A stretch of 64,000 nucleotides of DNA. It comes from Cryobacterium cryoconiti. Lineage in GTDB: Bacteria; Actinomycetota; Actinomycetes; Actinomycetales; Microbacteriaceae. Below are positions 58,195 through 64,000 of the stretch, piece after piece. The position numbers and the translations under genes were made by a program. The notes beneath the pieces were generated by a model, which saw nothing but the letters and a program-made list of their open reading frames with translations, ran no database searches and had not been told where the DNA came from. Numbering within the stretch: the stretch's first letter is position 1; every line of letters starts with the position of its first letter. The stretch spans positions 114,656 to 178,655 of the forward strand of contig NZ_SOHA01000001.1 of assembly GCF_004403065.1 (NCBI RefSeq). Reading direction: 5' to 3'.

Positions 58195-59664
58195 CTACTG
58201 CAGGGCCGAGGTCAGCCGGGCGAGGCCGTCGAACACGGTCGCGCTGCGCGGCTCCCTGTTCCACTCCGCCAGGGTCAGCTCCCGGCTGACCTCCCGGTAG
58301 CCTGCCTCGACCTCCCGCATCCGGTCGACGAAGGTTCTTCCGCGCACCATCAGACAGGTTTCGAAGTTGAGGATGAACGAGCGGATGTCCATATTGCTCG
58401 ACCCGATCACGGCCACATCGTCATCGATCGAGAAGTGCTTGGCGTGCAGAATAAACGGCGCCGGGTACAGCCAGATCCGCACGCCCGCGTTCAGAAGCGC
58501 CCCGTAATAGGAGCGCTGGGCGTGGTACACCGACGCCTGGTCGCCGATCTCGGAGACGAAGAGCTGCACGTCGAGTCCCCGCTGGCGCGCCGACGTGATC
58601 GCGTACATCATCGCCTCGTCCGGCACGAAATACGGGCTCGTGATGATGATGCGCTCCTGCGCGGAGTACAGCAGCGCGAGGAAGAGGCGCAGGTTGTTCT
58701 CGCCCTCGAATCCGGGGCCGCTGGGCACGACCTGGCAGTCCAGGGCGTGCAGTGACGTGTCCCGCCAGACGGTGTCGGCGGGAACGAGCTCGTGCAGGAG
58801 CTCGTCGGTTTCGCTGTACCAGTCCGAGAGGAAGATCGCATTGATCCCGCCGACCACGGGCCCGGTCACCCGGGTCACCAGTTCCTGCCATTGCAGCCCG
58901 CGCTTGAGGTTCTTCTCCGCGAGATAGCTGCGGTCGATCAGGTTCTGCGAGCCCATGTACGCCACCCGGCCGTCGACGACGACGATCTTGCGGTGGTTGC
59001 GCAGGTCCGGGCGCTGGTACTTGCCCTTGAACGGCTGCACGGGCAGCAGGAAGTTCCACGCCACGCCGATCCGGTCGAGTTCGGCAAAGGTCTCCCGGTG
59101 GCCGACGGTGCGAATGGATGCCACGTGGTCGAGCAGCACCCGCACCCGGACTCCGCGTTTGACGGCGGCTTCCATGGCCGCGAAGAAGTGCTTCGTGGTG
59201 TCGTCGAACGAGACGATGTAGAACTCCACGTGCACGAAGTCCCGCGCGGTGTGGATATCGGCGGCCATCGCCTCGATGGAGGTGTTGTAGTCCCCGATCA
59301 GTGTCGCGTGGTTACCTCCGACCATGGGCACGGCGCCCAGATGGCGGTTGAGCTCCACGACCGAGGCGAACCACGGCGGCCAGGAGTCCCGGTCGGCGAC
59401 GAGGTCCGTGGTCGGAGAGCCCTCGGCGATCATCCGGTTGATCTCCGTCTGCTTCTCCCGGCGTTTCCGGGGCAGCTTGGGGCTGCCCAGGAGCAGGAAG
59501 AAGAAGATCCCCACGAAGGGGATGAAGAAGATCGCCAGCAGCCAGGCCATCGCCGCGGTCGGCTTGCGGTCGCGGGGAATGATGATCAGCGCTGCGATAC
59601 GGATGACCAGGTCGACCAGGAGCAGACTTGATCCGACCAGGATGGTGGTCTCTTGTGGGTTCAT
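58195..59664 (-). CDS. cls: Cardiolipin synthase
   Basis: A 489-residue PLD-superfamily enzyme. Two N-terminal membrane helices (about 5-28 and 37-60) are followed by two HKD motifs (NHRKIVVVDG and HAKHFSIDDDVAVIGSSN). It makes cardiolipin from phosphatidylglycerol at the membrane. ATG 59664 is preferred to GTG 59673 because GGGGAG then sits at a proper distance. Convergent with phoX. Confidence 0.93.
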   Translation of the reverse strand: MNPQETTILVGSSLLLVDLVIRIAALIIIPRDRKPTAAMAWLLAIFFIPFVGIFFFLLLGSPKLPRKRREKQTEINRMIAEGSPTTDLVADRDSWPPWFASVVELNRHLGAVPMVGGNHATLIGDYNTSIEAMAADIHTARDFVHVEFYIVSFDDTTKHFFAAMEAAVKRGVRVRVLLDHVASIRTVGHRETFAELDRIGVAWNFLLPVQPFKGKYQRPDLRNHRKIVVVDGRVAYMGSQNLIDRSYLAEKNLKRGLQWQELVTRVTGPVVGGINAIFLSDWYSETDELLHELVPADTVWRDTSLHALDCQVVPSGPGFEGENNLRLFLALLYSAQERIIITSPYFVPDEAMMYAITSARQRGLDVQLFVSEIGDQASVYHAQRSYYGALLNAGVRIWLYPAPFILHAKHFSIDDDVAVIGSSNMDIRSFILNFETCLMVRGRTFVDRMREVEAGYREVSRELTLAEWNREPRSATVFDGLARLTSALQ

Positions 59665-59743
59665 GGTCTGCACACTCCCCGTGCCGTGGTCGAAGACGCT
59701 GGCATGAATCTAGCGCGGGTGAGGCAGGGCGGCGCGGACGGTG

Positions 59744-60211
59744 TCAGGACTGCGAGAACCCTCGGGTTCCCGGGAGCTCGTCGGTCGACACCGAGCTGAG
59801 CAGCAGGCTGGTCTCGCTGTTGAGCACACCCTCGATGGAGCGCACCTGCCCGAGCAGGCGGTCGAAGTCGGCGAGGGTGTCGGTGCGCAACTCGGCGACG
59901 AGGTCCCAGCCGCCGTTGGTCGAGTGCAGGGCCTTCACCTCGGGAAAGCCGCGCAGGGAGTGAATCACCTTGGTGATGGCGCGCCCCTCCACCTCGATCA
60001 GGGCGATGGCCCGGATGGAGTTCGGGTCGCGATCCTCCCGGATCCGCACGCCGAATCCCACCACGGTGCCCGAATCGGTCAGGCGTTTCAGTCTGCTGTT
60101 GATGGTCGACCGCGTGACGCCGAGGTCGCGGGCGAGGCCGGCCACGGGCTCGCGGCCGTTCACCCGGAGGGCGGACAGCAGGCGGCGGTCGAGGTCGTCG
60201 AGGACATACAT
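59744..60211 (-). CDS. Lrp/AsnC-family transcriptional regulator
   Basis: A 155-residue protein. The N-terminal winged helix (DDLDRRLLSALRVNGREPVAGLARDLGVTRSTINSRLKRL) is followed by a C-terminal RAM domain (about 75-140) that binds amino acids. Divergent from the ornithine cyclodeaminase-ctlX operon, with a symmetrical site at its own start codon. It probably senses ornithine, arginine or citrulline and controls both transcripts. A TATATA -10 lies about 10 nt upstream of its ATG. Confidence 0.9.
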   Translation of the reverse strand: MYVLDDLDRRLLSALRVNGREPVAGLARDLGVTRSTINSRLKRLTDSGTVVGFGVRIREDRDPNSIRAIALIEVEGRAITKVIHSLRGFPEVKALHSTNGGWDLVAELRTDTLADFDRLLGQVRSIEGVLNSETSLLLSSVSTDELPGTRGFSQS

Positions 60212-60239
60212 TGCTCACAGTGTATATAGACGCTGAGCA
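60212..60239. promoter_or_regulatory. Candidate Lrp operator
   Basis: Inverted arms TGCTCA (60212-60217) and TGAGCA (60234-60239) are separated by an A/T-rich 16-bp spacer containing TATATA, the usual shape of an Lrp/AsnC site, immediately upstream of the regulator's start codon. Confidence 0.6.
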
Positions 60240-60336
60240 TAATGTGGGATCCTCTACGCAGATTGCGGCAGAAAACGAATGGCGGCTACACATCGCCCAT
60301 GTCTAGGGTTGGAAGCCTGATCGAGGGGAGTCGCAC

Positions 60337-61368
60337 GTGGTGCGCTTTGTAGACGTAGGAAACATCAACCGCTGGGCCGCCGAGACGGGGGTCGAGCGCA
60401 TCCTCACCGACATGGTCGAGTACCTGGAGCGGGACTTCCGGCGCTGGCCGATCTTCGACAAGGCGCCGCGCGTGGCCAGTCATTCTCCGCTCGGCGTGAT
60501 CGAGCTGATGCCCACGAGCGACGGCGTCACCTACGGCTTCAAGTACGTCAACGGACATCCGTCGAACCCGTCGCGGGGCCTGCAGACCGTGACCGCGTTC
60601 GGTGTGCTCGCCGACGTGCAGAGCGGCTACCCCACCTTCTGGTCCGAGATGACCGTTCTCACGGCCTTCCGCACCGCCGCGACCTCGGCCATGGTCGCCC
60701 GGGCCCTGGCCCGCCCGGACGCCCACACCATGGCCATGATCGGCACGGGCACGCAGTCGGAGTTCCAGGCCCTCGCCTTCCGCGGGCTGCTCGGCATCAA
60801 CCGGTTGCGGGTCTGGGACACCGATCCCGAGGCCATCGCCAAATTCGTGCGCAACCTGGCTCCGCTCGGTTTCGAGATCGTCGTGGCCACGGGGGCGACG
60901 GATGCCGTCACCGGCGCCGACGTGATCACCACCTGCACCGCGGACAAGGCGAACGCCACCGTGCTCACCGACGCCATGGTCGGCCCCGGCGTGCACATCA
61001 ACGCCATCGGCGGCGATTGCCCGGGCAAGACCGAACTGGACGCGGGCATCCTGCACCGCGCCGACGTCTTCGTGGAATTCACCGCGCAGACCCGGATCGA
61101 GGGTGAGATCCAGCAGATGCACCCCGATTTCCCGGTCACCGAGATCTGGCAGGTCCTCCTCGGCGAAGCCGCCGGCCGCACCTCGGCCGAGCAGATCACG
61201 GTCTTCGACTCCGTCGGTTTCGCCATCGAGGACTTCTCGGCGCTCCGTTTCCTGCAGGATGCCGTCGATCAGACCCCGTTCTACACGGACATCGACCTGG
61301 TCGCCGACCCCGATGACCCGAAGGACCTCTTCGGACTGGTCACCGCCGGCGCGCCCGTTCTCGTCTGA
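60337..61368 (+). CDS. Ornithine cyclodeaminase
   Basis: A 343-residue OCD/mu-crystallin-family enzyme converting ornithine to proline and ammonia with bound NAD. It has the nucleotide-binding MIGTGTQSEFQALAF, catalytic-region GPGVHINAIGGDCPGKTELD and the N-terminal lysine in GFKYVNGHP. The GTG at 60337 follows GAGGGGAG with 6-nt spacing. Five base pairs separate it from ctlX, forming an operon that would drain arginine and ornithine to proline. Divergent from the Lrp-type regulator. Confidence 0.92.
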   Translation: MVRFVDVGNINRWAAETGVERILTDMVEYLERDFRRWPIFDKAPRVASHSPLGVIELMPTSDGVTYGFKYVNGHPSNPSRGLQTVTAFGVLADVQSGYPTFWSEMTVLTAFRTAATSAMVARALARPDAHTMAMIGTGTQSEFQALAFRGLLGINRLRVWDTDPEAIAKFVRNLAPLGFEIVVATGATDAVTGADVITTCTADKANATVLTDAMVGPGVHINAIGGDCPGKTELDAGILHRADVFVEFTAQTRIEGEIQQMHPDFPVTEIWQVLLGEAAGRTSAEQITVFDSVGFAIEDFSALRFLQDAVDQTPFYTDIDLVADPDDPKDLFGLVTAGAPVLV

Positions 61369-61373
61369 CCCTG

Positions 61374-62369
61374 GTGTCCGTTCAGGCTCCGTCAGCCGTT
61401 CTCCTGATCAGGCCCCACTTCTTCACGCCGAACCCGGAGACGGCGCACGACAACGCCTTCCAATCCCGGGATGCCGGGCACGACGCCGCGCTGGTGGCCG
61501 AGGCAGCCTACGCCGAGGTGACCGCGGTGGCCGAGAAGCTGGAAGCCCACGGCATCGCCGTGCACCTGTTCGACGACGACGGCCCGGGCCGCCCGGACAG
61601 CGTGTTCCCCAACAACTGGATCTCCACCCACGCCGGGGGACACGTGGCGCTCTACCCGATGCACGCGCCGAGTCGGCGCACGGAGCGCCGGGGCGACATC
61701 GTCGAAATGCTCAAGCAGCGCTACCGCGTGCAGGACGTCGTCGACTACTCCGGGCTCGAACTCGACGACGTCTTCCTCGAGGGAACCGGTGCGATGGTGC
61801 TCGATCATGCGGCGCGCATCGCCTACGTGGCCCGTTCACGACGGGCCGACCCGATCGCGCTCGAACGCTTCTGCACGAACTTCGGCTACGAGCCCATCGT
61901 CTTCGCCGCGTCCGATGAGACCGGCACGCCGATCTACCACACCAACGTGATGATGTGCATCGCCACGGACTTCGCCCTGGTCGGGCTCGACCTGATCGAG
62001 TCGCCCGCACGGCGCAGTCACGTCGTCGAGCGCCTCGCCGCGCAGGACCGGCAGGTTCTCGAGCTCGACCGCGACCAGATCCGCAACTATGCCGGTAACG
62101 CCATCGAACTGCACGGCCGGAACGGACGGATGCTGGCGCTCTCGCGTCGTGCTCTCGCCAGCCTGTCTTCCACTCAGCGACGGATCATCGAACAGAGCTG
62201 CACGATCCTGCCGCTCGACGTACCCACGATCGAGCTCGCGGGCGGCTCAGTGCGGTGCATGCTCGCCGGGATCCACCTGGACCGGCGCGGTGCCCGCGCC
62301 GCTGGTGCCGGTGCTGCTGCCGCTGTCCCGGCGGAAGAACTCGATCGCCGCCTCCCGGAACGCGCGTGA
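61374..62369 (+). CDS. ctlX: CtlX-like citrulline/arginine-deiminase-fold hydrolase
   Basis: About 331 residues. It has the guanidine-modifying pentein fold with SVFPNNWISTHAGG, LEGTGAMVLDH, YHTNVMMCIAT and the Cys nucleophile in SVRCMLAGIH near residue 293. The CtlX group, often fused or linked to ornithine cyclodeaminase, hydrolyses citrulline or related ureido amino acids. The family ends soon after SVRCMLAGIHL. The last 30 or so residues here are Ala/Arg-rich and lie antisense to the convergent hydrolase gene, so they are probably dispensable read-through. Confidence 0.85.
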   Translation: MSVQAPSAVLLIRPHFFTPNPETAHDNAFQSRDAGHDAALVAEAAYAEVTAVAEKLEAHGIAVHLFDDDGPGRPDSVFPNNWISTHAGGHVALYPMHAPSRRTERRGDIVEMLKQRYRVQDVVDYSGLELDDVFLEGTGAMVLDHAARIAYVARSRRADPIALERFCTNFGYEPIVFAASDETGTPIYHTNVMMCIATDFALVGLDLIESPARRSHVVERLAAQDRQVLELDRDQIRNYAGNAIELHGRNGRMLALSRRALASLSSTQRRIIEQSCTILPLDVPTIELAGGSVRCMLAGIHLDRRGARAAGAGAAAAVPAEELDRRLPERA

Positions 62370-63101
62370 CGTCGGGGCGTTGAAGTGGTTGCGTCCGGGA
62401 ACCTCGAAGAACTGGCCGTTCGGTGTGGCCGCGGCCAGAGCCCGTGAAGCCTCGAGGATGCTGTCCTTGCTCCCGGTGGCGAAGAGCACCGGCTGCGCGG
62501 GGGCGTTCTCGGTGCCGGGCTGGGGGCCGCCACGCATGCCCTCGACCAGGGCCACGAGGGCCGTGAGGTCGTTTCCGGGCAGTGCGCGGGCCATGGTCAG
62601 ATAGGCGCCGGTGAGACGGTCGTCGACCTCGGTACCGTTCTCGATGTGAGCGCGGGCATCCGTGACTTTGAAACGTTTGAGAGGGTCACCGTCGGGGATG
62701 CCGCCGAGCACGGCCCGCGTGATGCGGCCCTCCAACTCGCGGGCGGCCTGCCAGCCCACGCGGGCGCCGAGGGAGTAGCCCGCGTAGCAGACCTCGTCGA
62801 GCAGGTAGGCGTCGAGCACCTGCAGGACGTCGTCGACCAGGGCCTCCATCGTGTAGTCGGCGGGGGAGCGGGGCTTGTCGCTCCGCCCATGCCCGCGCTG
62901 GTCGATTGCGATCACGTGAAAGCCGGCGCGGATGAGATCCCGGGTCCAGCCGGTGACGTGCCAATTGGTGAGCGCGCTGGAGGCGAAGCCGTGCACGGCG
63001 AGCACGGTGGGTGCGGTCGGATCGCCGAACTCGTAGGTGGCCAGGTTGACCGCGTCGGTCGAATACACGAAGCGGTGCGATGGTGCGGTGCGGATTGACA
63101 T
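62247..63101 (-). CDS. Alpha/beta hydrolase
   Basis: A 284-residue protein with oxyanion motif HGFASSALTNW, nucleophile S110 in GYSLGAR, an acid in the FATGSKDSI region and the catalytic His in GRNHFNAP. The broad family includes esterases and haloperoxidase-like enzymes; substrate unknown. ATG 63101 gives the normal start. Its last 123 bp overlap the ctlX end on the other strand; the overlapped C-terminus is Ser/Gly/Thr-rich and unlikely to be structured. Confidence 0.87.
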   Translation of the reverse strand: MSIRTAPSHRFVYSTDAVNLATYEFGDPTAPTVLAVHGFASSALTNWHVTGWTRDLIRAGFHVIAIDQRGHGRSDKPRSPADYTMEALVDDVLQVLDAYLLDEVCYAGYSLGARVGWQAARELEGRITRAVLGGIPDGDPLKRFKVTDARAHIENGTEVDDRLTGAYLTMARALPGNDLTALVALVEGMRGGPQPGTENAPAQPVLFATGSKDSILEASRALAAATPNGQFFEVPGRNHFNAPTSRAFREAAIEFFRRDSGSSTGTSGAGTAPVQVDPGEHAPH

Positions 63102-63334
63102 CACCGACCATTGGACCACGAAGTAACGCGCTGCAGGCCCACCCCAGGCGCCCACCGAATAGGCAAAAGGGCAATCCCGCCACCCCGCCCTCTCAGTACT
63201 TTGCCAGCTATAAATGAGGATTTATCCAGTAACCGCGTGCAGTGTTGCAACTTCGCCCGGCCGGGACCCCGACCGTGGAACGTCGAACAAGAACCGTGAG
63301 CGCAGCCGCACGAGCGATTCGCCCTGTGAAAGTT

Positions 63335-64000
63335 ATGCCAAACTCTGATTCGTCTTCTCGCCACACTGACCCACTCTCCGACCTTTTTCCCAGTTCAATG
63401 GGAGATTCTGACGCACCTGCCACCGAGTCGATCGCCATTCTGGGTACCGATATCGGGTTCACTCGCCACCGCGAAACGCACCGGCGGCGCTTACGCAGCC
63501 GCCTTCTGATGGCCGGCTCGGTCCTCGCCGTCGGTGCTGTCGTTGTCAGCGGATTCTCCGCCCAATCCGCCGCGCAGGCCGCCGCAGCCGAAGAAAAAGA
63601 GCGCCTCGCCGTGACCGCCGTGCTGGCGAAGGCCACCGGGCCTCACCCCGAGCAGGCCGGGAGTCTCGCTGGCGTCGTCCCGGCCCATGCGTCCGCAAGC
63701 GCGCGCACCACCCTGGCCGGTGCCGGCGGCGTGATCGCGGCCGCCCAGGGCAAGACGGATGCGACGGCTCTCTCGAGCACCGTCGCCTCACTCAGCGAGT
63801 ACACGCTCCTGGCCCCCGAGCGGGTCTTCGATCTGGTGGAGCAGGTCAACGCCGAAGCCGAGGTCGTGAAGGCCTCGACCGCGGAGGCCGACCGTGTTGC
63901 CGCGGAGCAGGCGGCCGCGGCCGCCGCGAAGGCTGCGGCCGATGCCGCGGCGAAGGCTGCGGCCGATGCCGCGGCCGCCGCCCAGGCGCAGGCTGCGGCT
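63335..64000 (+). CDS. Secreted/anchored Ala-rich coiled protein (3' end outside window)
   Basis: An open frame from ATG 63335 (GTG 63326 or 63296 also possible) runs past the window end without a stop. After about 60 hydrophilic residues and a basic RHRETHRRRLRSR stretch comes one hydrophobic segment (LLMAGSVLAVGAVVVSGF), then an Ala/Glu/Lys-rich helical region with AAAKAAADAAAKAAAD repeats. This resembles cell-wall enzymes (transglycosylase, M23 or NlpC type) that carry a coiled segment before the catalytic domain, but that domain is not in view. The 233 bp upstream hold an A/T-rich stretch (GCTATAAATGAGGATTTATC) that may be its promoter. Confidence 0.7.
   Translation, partial: MPNSDSSSRHTDPLSDLFPSSMGDSDAPATESIAILGTDIGFTRHRETHRRRLRSRLLMAGSVLAVGAVVVSGFSAQSAAQAAAAEEKERLAVTAVLAKATGPHPEQAGSLAGVVPAHASASARTTLAGAGGVIAAAQGKTDATALSSTVASLSEYTLLAPERVFDLVEQVNAEAEVVKASTAEADRVAAEQAAAAAAKAAADAAAKAAADAAAAAQAQAAA

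Overview
The window is high-GC actinobacterial chromosome. Translated genes, many GTG/TTG and apparently leaderless starts, frequent 4-nt ATGA/GTGA stop-start overlaps and the recurrent GGATGCC/GGCATCC word point to the Microbacteriaceae (Cryobacterium/Leifsonia-like). The family assignment is inference. No rRNA, tRNA, prophage, complete insertion sequence or CRISPR array was recognised.

Layout. 0-5.4 kb: a three-domain kinase/M23-like/class III PLP enzyme, cut by the window start, faces a UvrB-independent UvrA-like ATPase. 5.4-10.8 kb: aldehyde and aldo-keto metabolism, an ArsR-SRPBCC pair, a CsbD protein and an HxlR/NmrA-type divergent pair. 10.8-14.5 kb: two near-duplicate SulP transporters around a MerR regulator. 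14.7-16.7 kb: a secreted Ala/Gly-repeat protein resembling a toxin-less type VII effector, an LpqN/PsbP-like partner and a DUF4190 membrane protein. 17-18.6 kb: isocitrate lyase with a clear terminator.

19.7-28.2 kb is the most coherent system, a sulfide/persulfide module. Four copies of the operator ATACCC-N4-GGGTAT lie in front of a rhodanese lipoprotein, a thioredoxin, an operon (CstB-like persulfide dioxygenase-rhodanese, NiCoT permease, rhodanese, TauE/SafE exporter) and a CsoR-family gene whose copper-ligand His is Ala while both cysteines are kept, as in the persulfide sensor CstR. A two-component system and a Met-rich DUF2202 ferritin-like protein sit inside the cluster.

28-41 kb: a large unrecognised membrane protein, a VOC protein, a DEAD-box helicase, FadD and several envelope proteins. 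A protein clearly of the heliorhodopsin family is divergent from a C-terminally truncated AlkD homologue, and the retinal-binding lysine is replaced by Thr248. Next come an HNH/DUF222 nuclease, then a gene-free stretch of about 600 bp with a 110-bp inverted-repeat element and a roughly 24-bp repeat array.

41.5-64 kb: CBM2-GH18 chitinase, P2-type ATPase, MhuD-like heme monooxygenase, pyruvate formate-lyase without a nearby activase, cobalamin-dependent MetH next to an ECF importer with a fused T-A-A' polypeptide and a small lipoprotein (probably corrinoid uptake), PhoX, cardiolipin synthase, an Lrp/ocd/ctlX arginine-ornithine catabolic unit, an alpha/beta hydrolase, and a secreted Ala-rich protein running off the right end.
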